A stretch of DNA of 43,178 nucleotides from Bacteroidota bacterium (GCA_022562895.1 JADFOK010000020.1:1-43178); one strand, 5' to 3'. Shown: positions 27,095-35,646, counted from the first letter of the stretch. The notes: generated by a model not told the origin, from the sequence alone. Made by a program: numbers and translations.

Positions 27095-28330
27095 TTAAAT
27101 TAATTCTCCATTTACAATCACTTTATCGATCATATCACTACCAAAAGCATAGGGAAGATAATTATAAGAGGGAATGTCTTTTGTAATAATAAGACTTGCA
27201 ACTTTCCCTTTCGTGATAGATCCGTGTGAATCACTTATTCCCATAGCATATGCGCCATTGATGGTTGCACCGTTAATTGCTTCTTCGGGGGTAAGATTCA
27301 TTTTAATGCAGGCTGTGGAAACTACAAAGTTCATATTTCCACTGGGAGTAGAACCCGGATTATAATCTGTTGCAAGTGCTAACGGAAGTCCGGCATTTAT
27401 AAGTTCACGTCCCGGAGTATAGGGAATACTCAAAAAGTAAGAACAAGAGGGGAGTGCTACTGGCATTGTGTTAGAGCCTTTGAGTGCTTCAATATCTTCT
27501 TTAGTCAATACCTCCAGATGATCTACACTCAATGCATTATGATCGACTCCGGTTTGCACACCTCCGAGAGCATTAAACTGATTCACATGAATTTTAGGAA
27601 CTAGATTATATTGTTGGGCTTCAGAAAGTAACCTATTGGTATCTGCTACTGAAAAATATCCCTTTTCACAAAAGATATCTATAAAAGAGGCAATCCCTTG
27701 TTCAGCAACTTTAGGAAGCATTTCGTTAATAATAAGGTCCAGGTAGCCCTCTTTATTATCTTTAAATTCATTGGGTACAGCATGTGCCCCTAAAAAAGTT
27801 GTCTTTATTGTTATGGGAAAATCCTCTCCCAAACGTTTTGCAACGCGAAGCATTTTAAGTTCTGCATCTGTAGTAAGTCCGTAACCACTTTTTATTTCTA
27901 TGGCTCCTGTACCAAGAAGCATGACTTCTTTTATTCGCACCAACGATTGTTGGTATAGATCCTCCTCGCTGGTTTTTTGTAATTTTTTAGCCGAATTAAG
28001 AATTCCTCCACCACGTTCTGCTATTTCTTGATAGGAAAGTCCGTTAATACGATCTACAAATTCCTGTTCACGGTTTCCGGCATAGACCAGGTGAGAATGA
28101 GAATCACACCAAGCGGGGAGTACAATTTTACCTGTGGCATCTATGGTTTTATCCACTTCTAAAATTGCTTGGGATTTCATAGTACCATAGTCTTTTATTT
28201 TATCGTTTTCGATAAGTAACCAAGCATTTTTGAGTATTGGAAGTTGCTTCATTTGTGAGCCAATCACCATGGCCGGAGCGATGTCACGGACTTGAAGGAG
28301 TTGCTTAATGTTTATGATTAATAATTTCAT
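27095..28330 (-). CDS. hutI: Imidazolonepropionase
   Basis: 411 residues from ATG 28330 (MKLLIINIKQ). The longer frame to 28402 adds 24 residues without homology-like character. It is an amidohydrolase-fold enzyme that opens imidazolone-propionate to formiminoglutamate, the substrate of FtcD. Metal ligands are CDSHSH (His78, His80), HVNQF (His248) and ATDYNPGS (Asp322). GAHAVP (His183) and SGYGLTTDAELKML near 148-160 are also conserved in HutI. HutH and HutU are not in the window, so the pathway is dispersed. Confidence 0.93.
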   Translation of the reverse strand: MKLLIINIKQLLQVRDIAPAMVIGSQMKQLPILKNAWLLIENDKIKDYGTMKSQAILEVDKTIDATGKIVLPAWCDSHSHLVYAGNREQEFVDRINGLSYQEIAERGGGILNSAKKLQKTSEEDLYQQSLVRIKEVMLLGTGAIEIKSGYGLTTDAELKMLRVAKRLGEDFPITIKTTFLGAHAVPNEFKDNKEGYLDLIINEMLPKVAEQGIASFIDIFCEKGYFSVADTNRLLSEAQQYNLVPKIHVNQFNALGGVQTGVDHNALSVDHLEVLTKEDIEALKGSNTMPVALPSCSYFLSIPYTPGRELINAGLPLALATDYNPGSTPSGNMNFVVSTACIKMNLTPEEAINGATINGAYAMGISDSHGSITKGKVASLIITKDIPSYNYLPYAFGSDMIDKVIVNGELI

Positions 28331-28500
28331 TGTGTAAAGATAGAAAAGAGATTCTTTTCTTTTTTGCATTACCCAAAAAAGAAAACGAAGAACAAAAGAC
28401 AATAAATATTACCTCCCATATTAAAATTAATGCGCTGATAAGACAACTATATTTTTAGTCAGGTAAATTAGAATATTTAAATTTCATCTTTTGTTGTTAA

Positions 28501-30915
28501 TTAATATTTTCGGATTAATATGTAGTTGGACAGGAAAGCGATGGTATAAGCTGCCGAGGCAAACAACATTACCACCATAAACCCCAATTCTAGGGCAATG
28601 ATTGCTGCCAGCGAAGTACTAATTACAGATACACATCCATTTATACCCCATGCCCAGGGGACATTACTTTTTTTCATTTTATAAACGATTTTTAATCCTA
28701 TAGGAAAAGGCATTCCCATAAAAAATGCGGGCAAAGCAATTAACAAACAAGAAATCCCTATCTTAAATTCGATGTTTAATCCAACGGTGCTACTTAAAAA
28801 ATCACCAATGAAAAATGAATATGCTAATATAAAACCCGCAATTATTCCGGTTATTTTCAATAATGTTTTACGTTGTGCTTTAAGTCGAGACGAGTAGTAA
28901 CTCCCCAAACCCGAACTTATAAGCATTACTGAAATTACAGTAGCTACCGAATAAATAGGATGACCCAGGTAGAGTATAAAATATTTAATAAAAACAATTT
29001 CCAGAAATATATAACCAAAGCCCAAGGCACAAAAATAAAGTGCTACCCAGGTCTTGTTTCCTCCTTTCCACCCCAAACGAAAAAGCGGTAGGATAATAAA
29101 TAGAAGTGCTAATATAATGACCTGGATAAAGGTTACCACTACTATAAAATAACCCAATTCAATATAAGCGGTAGACTTTTGTCCTAAAGATTTAATCAGG
29201 TTTGGAAATTTTTTCCAACGTAAAAATTGATAAAAGTAAGGTTTATTGTCGGTTGCGGGGTGTATATTAAAATCGTAAGTATTGATTATTTTTTTCCGCT
29301 GAGCACTGAACATTCCCTCCAGATTAAAGAAGAAATTACCATCTTCCATGGTGTTGTATTGTACCCTGTCTACCGTTTTTATTTCCGGCAACAAGATTGG
29401 ATCAAAATTATATTTATCGCAAAATATTTTGATATTTTCAATATCTGTTTTATTAAGAGAGCTTCGTTTTACAATAAAAGTGATGGTACCCCAACTTCTT
29501 ATTGCAGCAATATGACTTAAGGGGTCGATTATTTTACTGGACTCCAGGCTTGAAGCAATAGTAGCGGCATTTTTTAGAGAAATTTTAGATGGGTAATCTA
29601 TCCATGATGATATAGCGATCAACCCATTTTGGTTAAGTTTATACCACATTTCCGTAAAAGCCTCTTCGGTGAGTAAATTTTCTTCCTGCAATGCGTTAAG
29701 TCCTACAGTACCTCCAAAAGTTCCCAGCAAGGGCAACTGAATCAAATCATATTTTTTGTGAGTTTGATTTAAAAATGTCCTCGATTCCAGGGCATGCACT
29801 TGTACATTAGGATGGAAAAAGAGTGAGTCGGTTATCGTAGCATAATCGTTCTTTAGTAGGGAAATGACTATTTCATTGGGTTCAATTGCAGTAATTTGTT
29901 GAGCTCCATTGAACAAGGCTTGTGAAATTTCTAATCCGGCACCTGAATTAAACAATAAGACACTATTTTGAGGTCCAAGAGCATATGGAAGTGCCATAGT
30001 AGTAAAATTTAACAGATGAGTGGTATCCTTTTTTGACCAGGGGGGAATGGAAGCGTACCAATCTCCATTGTTGAAAATGACAGAACTGGGAGGTACAACT
30101 TCGGTATAGGTTAAACTTAAACCGGGAGCATAGCGTAAAACCGGTGACGAAACTACTTGAAGGAGTCCATAAGGACTACTTATTTCATGATTAATTTTTG
30201 CATCGGGTAGATTCATAGCATAACTAACCCCTTTAAATTGAGAAGGTGCTAAATCAAATGGCCGATTTAATTGATACACTACGACACTTAAACACAGTAT
30301 TGTAAAAGAGATCAAGACCAAACGTGCTTTTTTACGTATAATGACAACACCGGCAAAAATGGGTAGGAAAGCAATTATGGATGGAATTTCTTGAGGTGTA
30401 AATTTCCAAAAAAGGAAAATTGTCAGGATGCCTCCCATGCCGGCTCCGACTAAATCTGAAAAATAGTAGGTTCCAATTTTGGATACTTTTTTAACAAAGA
30501 TAAGGCCTATGGCTAAGGCTCCTGAAAAAAAAGGAAGGAAGAATAGAAAATAGGTGCCTAATAGTCGCGAAAATTGTGAACGGTCAACGAAAAGTGTGTA
30601 TGAATCAAAAATAAAAAAATCAGAACGAGATAATCTTATAACCACGGTCATAAGCAATCCACTACTAATCATTAAAAATGGTAGTAATGTATCTTTTCTT
30701 TCAAGAAGCCACTTTCTAAAAATGGATATTATAGTTCCGCTGGCACCAAATCCCAACATGGCTATGGAGATAACCATAAAAGCAAAGTGGTGCCATTGCA
30801 CAATTGTAAAAAAATGTATTAATTGTATTTCATAACTAATGATAGCAGCAGATAGAACAGCTAGAGCAAGGATCAATCTGATATGAAAAAAATCGATTTT
30901 TTGACGACCAAACAT
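28501..30915 (-). CDS. Membrane-embedded spermidine-synthase-like (SAM-fold) protein
   Basis: 804 residues in three parts: about seven membrane helices (residues 10-220, with SAAIISYEIQLIHFFTI and MLGFGASGTIISIF), a central soluble Rossmann domain of the spermidine synthase/methyltransferase type (VLLFNSGAGLEISQAL, ITAIEPNEIVISLL, YDLIQLPLLGTFG), and a further set of helices (about 585-800) ending in the MGMPFPIGLKIV and PWAWGINGCVSVISTSL region typical of this family. The glycine-rich loop is FNSGAGLE instead of the canonical GGGDG, and the aminopropyl-transfer residues are not evident, so polyamine synthesis is doubtful. It is likely cotranscribed with the PIMT gene 17 bases upstream. Confidence 0.8.
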   Translation of the reverse strand: MFGRQKIDFFHIRLILALAVLSAAIISYEIQLIHFFTIVQWHHFAFMVISIAMLGFGASGTIISIFRKWLLERKDTLLPFLMISSGLLMTVVIRLSRSDFFIFDSYTLFVDRSQFSRLLGTYFLFFLPFFSGALAIGLIFVKKVSKIGTYYFSDLVGAGMGGILTIFLFWKFTPQEIPSIIAFLPIFAGVVIIRKKARLVLISFTILCLSVVVYQLNRPFDLAPSQFKGVSYAMNLPDAKINHEISSPYGLLQVVSSPVLRYAPGLSLTYTEVVPPSSVIFNNGDWYASIPPWSKKDTTHLLNFTTMALPYALGPQNSVLLFNSGAGLEISQALFNGAQQITAIEPNEIVISLLKNDYATITDSLFFHPNVQVHALESRTFLNQTHKKYDLIQLPLLGTFGGTVGLNALQEENLLTEEAFTEMWYKLNQNGLIAISSWIDYPSKISLKNAATIASSLESSKIIDPLSHIAAIRSWGTITFIVKRSSLNKTDIENIKIFCDKYNFDPILLPEIKTVDRVQYNTMEDGNFFFNLEGMFSAQRKKIINTYDFNIHPATDNKPYFYQFLRWKKFPNLIKSLGQKSTAYIELGYFIVVVTFIQVIILALLFIILPLFRLGWKGGNKTWVALYFCALGFGYIFLEIVFIKYFILYLGHPIYSVATVISVMLISSGLGSYYSSRLKAQRKTLLKITGIIAGFILAYSFFIGDFLSSTVGLNIEFKIGISCLLIALPAFFMGMPFPIGLKIVYKMKKSNVPWAWGINGCVSVISTSLAAIIALELGFMVVMLFASAAYTIAFLSNYILIRKY

Positions 30916-30932
30916 TTTCTTTTGTTAATGAA

Positions 30933-31631
30933 TCACTTTCCTTTTGTTGCTGATCTGGTAAAAGGAACGAAACGTACAAACATCAGATTTTTCGTTTTTA
31001 TTTTACCCTTTTTTTTCTGAACAAGTAATAGCTGTTGAGTTGTAAAAGGAGTTCCAACAGGGATAATCATTCGCCCACCGTTTTTTAACTGTTCCAACAA
31101 AGGAGGTGGAACAAATTCCGCAGCAGCGGTTACTATAATAGCATCAAAAGGACCCTTCTCTTCCCAGCCATAATAGCCATCAGCATTTTTTACGGAAATA
31201 TTATCATAATTCAGATCTTCCAGTCTTTTTTTTGCATTGATATATAACTCTTCAATAATCTCAATGGTATAAACCGAATCGACAATTTTAGCTAAAACGG
31301 CTGCCTGATATCCTGACCCTGTTCCTATTTCCAATATTTTAAAATCTTTTTGAGGCTTTATAATCTCAGTCATAAAGGCAACTATATAGGGCTGAGATAT
31401 GGTTTGACCGTAACCAATTTGTAACGGTGAATCTTGATAGGCATATACTTTATATCTTTTTGGAACAAATTTGTGTCTGGGCACACTACGTAAGGCAGCA
31501 AGGGTAGAGGCATCTTGTACACCTCTTGCAATTATCTGGGTGTTTACCATTTTCTCTCTCAGAACCTTATAGCCATCATCTTGAATACACAGAGTGGTAA
31601 TAAGAATAAATATGAGTATTAACTTGTTCAT
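30933..31631 (-). CDS. pcm: Protein-L-isoaspartate O-methyltransferase with N-terminal signal sequence
   Basis: 232 residues from ATG 31631 (MNKLILIFILITTLCIQ). ATG 31637 is two codons earlier, and the frame reaches 31754 with a tail of no recognisable character. The catalytic part has MVNTQIIARGV at the front, TISQPYIVAFMTE, and the SAM-binding motif ILEIGTGSGYQAAVLA. The protein uses SAM to methylate damaged isoaspartyl residues so that they can revert to aspartate. The hydrophobic N-terminus looks like an export signal, so the repair would act in the periplasm. The next gene leftward (membrane SpeE-like) starts 17 bases on. Confidence 0.88.
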   Translation of the reverse strand: MNKLILIFILITTLCIQDDGYKVLREKMVNTQIIARGVQDASTLAALRSVPRHKFVPKRYKVYAYQDSPLQIGYGQTISQPYIVAFMTEIIKPQKDFKILEIGTGSGYQAAVLAKIVDSVYTIEIIEELYINAKKRLEDLNYDNISVKNADGYYGWEEKGPFDAIIVTAAAEFVPPPLLEQLKNGGRMIIPVGTPFTTQQLLLVQKKKGKIKTKNLMFVRFVPFTRSATKGK

Positions 31632-31977
31632 TATCATATGAATATAAACGCCATTAAAGGTACTGTAATACGCATTGAATTCAAAATGAAAATGCCATTT
31701 ATAATCCAGATTTAGGAAATCGTAATTGCTTAATGGAAAAACATACATACACAATTCACAAATAATATATTTGCATTTTGTATGTGGTCTAATAATAATA
31801 AAAAAAGATACTTATTATAAAAGAAGAATGATTTCCTTTCTAAATCTTACTTCTTTTGACAGGATTTTAAAATATAAAGATTTGGTTCTGGGTTATGTGT
31901 CTTCTTTGTGATAAAATTATTTATTAGTACGGATAAAAAGTAAACAGTACTTTAGAGTTTTAAAAAACAATTTAAAA

Positions 31978-33132
31978 ATGAAAAGCAAAAAACTCGGTAT
32001 TAATACCATTTGTACTCACGTTGGTGAAATAGAAGACACCCAGTTTAAAGGGGCAATTTCTCCTTTATTTATGGCTTCCTCCTATGCTTATGAAGATGTC
32101 GATGTAATAAGATATCCACGGTATTTTAATACACCTAACCAGGAAGGCTTATGCAAGAAAATTGCAATGCTGGAACATGCAGAGAAGGCATTGATTTTTG
32201 GTAGTGGCATGGCAGCGATTAGTACAACATTATTAGCTTTTTTAGGAAAAGGAGATCATATTGTTATTCAAAAAACAATCTATGGAGGGGCTTATAATTT
32301 TATGGTAGAGGAACTTAATAAATTTGGAATTGAATATTCTTTTACCGCGGGTTTCTCTGAAGAAAATTTTACTTCAACAATACAGACCAACACTAAAGTA
32401 ATTTATATAGAAACTCCTTCAAATCCATTGTTACAGATCACCGATCTCGAAATGATTGCCCGAATAGCAAAACAGCATGGGATACTGAGCATAATTGATA
32501 ATACTTTTGCTTCTCCCATCAATCAAAACCCTTTAGATTTTGGTATAGACATAAGCATTCATAGTGCAACTAAATATTTGAGTGGACATAGTGATATTTG
32601 CGCAGGAGCTGTAGCTGCATCACAGGAGCATATTCAACAAATCTGGCGTGTTGCTAAGAACTTGGGAGGAAGCTTAAGCGATTATACGGTATGGCTTTTG
32701 GAGCGTAGTATGAAAACTCTGGCAATACGTGTAAAAGCGCAAAATCGAAATGCTGAGAAAATTGCAATATGGTTACAAAAACATCCTTTGGTATTACAGG
32801 TATATTATCCTGGTCTGAAAGATCATCCCGATTATAAAATTGCCAGGAAACAAATGAAGGGATATACAGGGATGTTATCATTTGAATTGGTTGAATCATT
32901 GGACGCCAATATTTTTATGAAATCGATGGAGCTTATAAAACAGTCTCAAAGTTTTGCGGGAGTAGAATCAACCATGGTTTCACCTGCCAATACTTCGCAT
33001 TCTATGCTTGATAGAGAAGAGCGTAAACTTCAGGGTATAAGTGATGGTTTGATTAGATTTTCGGTAGGGATAGAGGAGACAGAAGATCTAATTGCAGATC
33101 TGAAATATGGGTTTGATAAAGCGAAAAGTTAA
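31978..33132 (+). CDS. PLP-dependent trans-sulfuration-family enzyme (methionine gamma-lyase / cystathionine lyase-like)
   Basis: A 384-residue fold-type I PLP enzyme of the Cys/Met metabolism family. The N-terminus INTICTHVGE is typical. FGSGMAAISTT binds the cofactor phosphate. IIDNTFASP contains the Asp that pairs with the pyridine ring. SATKYLSGHSD carries the PLP lysine (Lys199). The C-terminus has the substrate carboxylate region SLGGVES-like, here FAGVESTMVSPANTSH. It could cleave C-S bonds (methionine gamma-lyase, cystathionine gamma- or beta-lyase), and the sequence alone does not decide which. bshB1 starts 44 bases downstream on the same strand, so the pair may form a low-molecular-weight thiol unit. 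Confidence 0.85.
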   Translation: MKSKKLGINTICTHVGEIEDTQFKGAISPLFMASSYAYEDVDVIRYPRYFNTPNQEGLCKKIAMLEHAEKALIFGSGMAAISTTLLAFLGKGDHIVIQKTIYGGAYNFMVEELNKFGIEYSFTAGFSEENFTSTIQTNTKVIYIETPSNPLLQITDLEMIARIAKQHGILSIIDNTFASPINQNPLDFGIDISIHSATKYLSGHSDICAGAVAASQEHIQQIWRVAKNLGGSLSDYTVWLLERSMKTLAIRVKAQNRNAEKIAIWLQKHPLVLQVYYPGLKDHPDYKIARKQMKGYTGMLSFELVESLDANIFMKSMELIKQSQSFAGVESTMVSPANTSHSMLDREERKLQGISDGLIRFSVGIEETEDLIADLKYGFDKAKS

Positions 33133-33176
33133 AGGGTTTAGTTTTGAATAGTATAAAAAAACAGTAATATTGAAGT

Positions 33177-33902
33177 ATGATAAAATTAGATATACTTGCC
33201 ATAGGGGCACATCCGGATGATGTGGAATTAAGTTGTGGTGCTACCATAGCCAAAGAAATAGACAACGGAAAGAAAGTTGGTATCATCGATCTAACTCGTG
33301 GAGAGTTAGGAACTCGGGGAACTGCCGAGACACGTGATAAGGAAGCTGAAAATGCAGCTGATATACTTGGTATTACATTAAGAATAAATATGGAATTCTC
33401 AGATGGGTTTTTTATAAATGATAAAAAACACCAGATAGAACTTATAAAAATGATACGTAAGTATCAACCCGATATTGTGCTTTGCAATGCTATTGATGAC
33501 AGGCATATTGACCACGGAAAAGGGAGTCAGTTGGTTAGTGATGTTTGTTTTTTAAGTGGTTTGATCAAAATAAACACAAAGTTAGACAATGAGGATGGTT
33601 GGCAAGATCCCTGGCGTCCAAAAAATGTATATCATTATATACAGTGGAAAAATCTGGAACCCGATTTTGTAGTAGATGTTTCTGGTTATTTAGAAAAGAA
33701 ACTAGAAACGGTTTTCGCATACGAGAGTCAGTTTCACAAGCAAGAATCTAACGAACCCGTAACCCCTATTTCAACGGTTAACTTTAGAGATAGTATCACC
33801 TACAGAGCTCAAGATATGGGACGATTAATTGGCACTGAACACGGGGAAGGCTTTACCGCAGAACGGTTTGTTGCAGTAAAATCATTATTCGATTTAATTT
33901 AA
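33177..33902 (+). CDS. bshB1: Bacillithiol biosynthesis deacetylase BshB1
   Basis: A 241-residue LmbE-type zinc deacetylase that removes the acetyl group from GlcNAc-malate to give GlcN-malate, the second step of bacillithiol synthesis. AHPDDVELSCGATI (His12, Asp14/15) and the later HIDHGKGSQL supply zinc ligands and catalytic residues. YESQFHKQ and RDMGRLIGTEHGEGF-like text (here AQDMGRLIGTEHGEGF) near the C-terminus is diagnostic of BshB1. A -7-like box TAGTTTTG is at 33139-33146, so it may also have its own promoter. Bacillithiol genes are frequent in Bacteroidota. Confidence 0.92.
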   Translation: MIKLDILAIGAHPDDVELSCGATIAKEIDNGKKVGIIDLTRGELGTRGTAETRDKEAENAADILGITLRINMEFSDGFFINDKKHQIELIKMIRKYQPDIVLCNAIDDRHIDHGKGSQLVSDVCFLSGLIKINTKLDNEDGWQDPWRPKNVYHYIQWKNLEPDFVVDVSGYLEKKLETVFAYESQFHKQESNEPVTPISTVNFRDSITYRAQDMGRLIGTEHGEGFTAERFVAVKSLFDLI

Positions 33903-33921
33903 AATATCTTTAAAAAGTCTA

Positions 33922-33952
33922 TTGTGAAGCAATAGTAAATGCTTTATATTTG
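33922..33952 (+). promoter_or_regulatory. Promoter of tRNA-His
   Basis: A TTG at 33922-33924 and TATATTTG at 33945-33952 are separated by 20 bases, a textbook Bacteroidota -33/-7 pair. The predicted transcription start is just ahead of the tRNA at 33964. Confidence 0.65.
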
Positions 33953-33963
33953 CGCTTCCAAAT

Positions 33964-34040
33964 GGTGGTTGTAGCTCAGCTGGTTAGAGCGCCTGATTGT
34001 GGTTCAGGAGGTCGCCGGTTCGAAACCGGTCTTCCACCCA
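33964..34040 (+). tRNA. tRNA-His (anticodon GTG)
   Basis: A full cloverleaf is readable: the extra 5' G typical of tRNA-His at 33964 (G-1) opposite C73 at 34038, D arm GCTC...GAGC, anticodon arm CCTGA-TTGTGGT-TCAGG with anticodon GTG, variable AGGTC, and T arm GCCGG-TTCGAAA-CCGGT. The acceptor GTGGTTG / CTTCCAC pairs at five of seven positions, with two apparent T-T mismatches at 5-68 and 6-67. The 3' end reads CACCCA, so the CCA tail is at most partly encoded. Promoter and terminator flank it closely. Confidence 0.92.
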
Positions 34041-34042
34041 AT

Positions 34043-34080
34043 AAAAGTCTTCAAAGAAATTTGAAGGCTTTTTTTATTTT
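34043..34080 (+). terminator. Terminator of tRNA-His
   Basis: The stem GTCTTCAAA (34047-34055) and TTTGAAGGC (34060-34068) is closed by a GAAA tetraloop and followed by a T-rich tract to 34080. It begins directly after the tRNA. Confidence 0.75.
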
Positions 34081-34146
34081 CAGAAGGAAGCTTGCTTTCG
34101 ATCTGAAAATAAAAAAAGTGTTTTCGGGTATAGCCCGAATACTTTT
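34076..34146. repeat. Two further hairpins between tRNA-His and its decayed copy
   Basis: Hairpin one is ATTTTCAGA (34076-34084) pairing with TCTGAAAAT (34102-34110), with an inner stem GGAAG/CTTTC around a CTTG loop. Hairpin two is AAAAGT plus TTCGGG (34114-34128) pairing with CCCGAA plus ACTTTT (34134-34146). Both are strong by eye. The second resembles a terminator in either direction, the first does not end in a T run. Confidence 0.55.
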
Positions 34147-34164
34147 ATTAGCAGGTTTTCTTTT

Positions 34165-34240
34165 CCCGGTTCGGTGAAGCTAAACCGGTCTTTCACCCAA
34201 AAAAACCTGTAAATTTATTTGAAGGCTTTATTTTATTTAT
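34165..34240 (+). repeat. Decayed second copy of the tRNA-His 3' end and terminator
   Basis: CCGGTTCG...AAACCGGTC followed by TTTCACCCAA and then TTTGAAGGCTTT repeats the T arm, acceptor 3' strand and terminator found at 34014-34080. The differences are an extra 8 bases (GTGAAGCT) in the T loop and scattered substitutions. D and anticodon arms are missing, so it is not a tRNA gene. Its end overlaps the stop codon of the M28 peptidase gene. Confidence 0.6.
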
Positions 34241-35247
34241 AGCTTATCGGCTGTAATGCGATCTTCCCGGTTTGCAATTTCCCAGGCGGTATGAAATATT
34301 AATTGAGCTCTTTTTGCCATGAGCTCGTATTCAATTTTATCGGGTGTATCGGTATGCCTGTGGTAATCGGCATGTACGCCGTTAAAGTAAAATATAATAG
34401 GAATGTTGTTCTTCGCAAAATTGTAATGGTCACTTCTGTAATAGAAACGATTTGGATCGTTATCGGCATTAAACGTATAATCAAATTCCAGATTTATGTA
34501 GTTTTTATTCACCTCCTCAGAAAGGTCATGTAATTCCTGACTAAGTTTATCACTACCTATTAAATATATGTAATTAGGATTTTCTTCTTTAGTAGGGTCT
34601 ATACGCCCTATCATATCTACATTTAAATTGCATACCGTGTTTTCTAATGGAAAGAGAGGATTTTCGGTATAATATTTAGAACCATAAAGACCTATTTCTT
34701 CTCCTGTGACATGAAGAAATAAAATAGATCGTTTCGGGCCATTTCCATTTTTTACAGCTTCGTGAAAAGCCTGAGCTATTTCAAGTAGTGATACGGTACC
34801 ACTACCATCGTCGTCTGCACCATTATAAATATTCCCGTCTTTGATTCCAATGTGATCGTAATGAGCAGAAATTACTATGACTTCATCTGGTTTTTCAGAT
34901 CCTCTAATAAAAGCTACCACATTTTGTGAAGGTTGGGGGTTTTCCATTCTCCCAAAATAATCTGAAGGGATAGACTGATAATAATTATTTTCTTCTATAG
35001 GCGAAGAAATGCCTTGGTCTATATAATAATTTCGCAGGTACTCTGCAGCAAGATTATTACCCTTAGTTCCAGTCATTCTACCTTCCATAGCATCGCCTGC
35101 AAAAATGTATAAGTGAGTCTTTAATTCTTCAGCAGTAATGGTATTTGCATAGTCCACCCGTGTCATTATTTTTGTGGAAATAGCATTTTGCGCCGAATTA
35201 CAGGAAACAGCTAAGATTGTAATGATAATTAGAATTAGGTATTTCAT
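34237..35247 (-). CDS. M28-family zinc peptidase lipoprotein
   Basis: 336 residues with a lipoprotein signal (ITILAVSC, Cys16). The peptidase domain has the two-zinc ligand set: ISAHYDHIG (His129), NGADDDGSG (Asp145/146 region), HVTGEEIGLYGS (Glu183, Glu184), NVDMIGR (Asp211) and a C-terminal His in HADYHRHTD. It is therefore a complete aminopeptidase-type M28 enzyme, probably facing the periplasm or exterior, where it trims peptides. A leftward -7-like TATATTTA lies at 35274-35267. It is monocistronic. Confidence 0.9.
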   Translation of the reverse strand: MKYLILIIITILAVSCNSAQNAISTKIMTRVDYANTITAEELKTHLYIFAGDAMEGRMTGTKGNNLAAEYLRNYYIDQGISSPIEENNYYQSIPSDYFGRMENPQPSQNVVAFIRGSEKPDEVIVISAHYDHIGIKDGNIYNGADDDGSGTVSLLEIAQAFHEAVKNGNGPKRSILFLHVTGEEIGLYGSKYYTENPLFPLENTVCNLNVDMIGRIDPTKEENPNYIYLIGSDKLSQELHDLSEEVNKNYINLEFDYTFNADNDPNRFYYRSDHYNFAKNNIPIIFYFNGVHADYHRHTDTPDKIEYELMAKRAQLIFHTAWEIANREDRITADKL

Positions 35248-35566
35248 AGTCTTTTTTATTAAGGCTTAAATATACATGAACTCATTAGGGTTATTGTGAA
35301 AGTTTTGTGAAAAATAATATTTATAAAATATGGCAATCTGAATTTATCGGTAAATCATTATCGGGTCTTATTTAATATTGAAATAAAAACATTTATTTTA
35401 ATCAATAAAGTTGTTTGATGAGAATCCTGTTTTTTTTAAAAAATTGCTATGGAGAAGAAAAGTAAATTTTAAGAATCGATATTACATGGTTAATAATTAT
35501 TCCGACTATAATAAATAAGATTTTCTGACAATTGCTAACATTTATAATTATTTAGATTATTTGTGC
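35248..35566. other. Intergenic region upstream of the M28 peptidase gene
   Basis: This is very AT-rich and has no convincing reading frame. It must hold the leftward promoter of the peptidase gene (TATATTTA at 35274-35267, without a clear -33 partner). I see nothing else apart from the terminator hairpin at its right end. Confidence 0.4.
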
Positions 35567-35600
35567 AAAAAGGTCGTCTATTTGGTTAGATTGCCTTTTT
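35567..35600 (-). terminator. Strong symmetrical hairpin ending the pirin/CDGSH operon
   Basis: AAAAAGG (35567-35573) pairs with CCTTTTT (35594-35600). Inside, TCTA (35577-35580) pairs with TAGA (35587-35590) around a TTTGGT loop, with a 3x3 internal loop between. Read leftward it ends in five T residues and lies 46 bases past the CDGSH gene stop, so it fits an operon terminator. Read rightward it is equally good. Confidence 0.6.
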
Positions 35601-35646
35601 ATTTTTATATTCTTGAAGTGTTTTTTTGACCAATACGTTAACCTTT

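Noticed and set aside
28501..30915. True spermidine synthase
   Set aside because: The nucleotide loop and catalytic residues differ from those of aminopropyltransferases, and the domain is enclosed by membrane helices.
33950..34177. Rightward open frame of 75 codons across tRNA-His
   Set aside because: It is read straight through the tRNA and its terminator. It shows no protein-like character and is a by-product of the RNA gene.
34165..34240. Second tRNA gene
   Set aside because: Only the T arm and 3' acceptor strand are present, with an 8-base insertion in the T loop. D arm and anticodon arm are missing.
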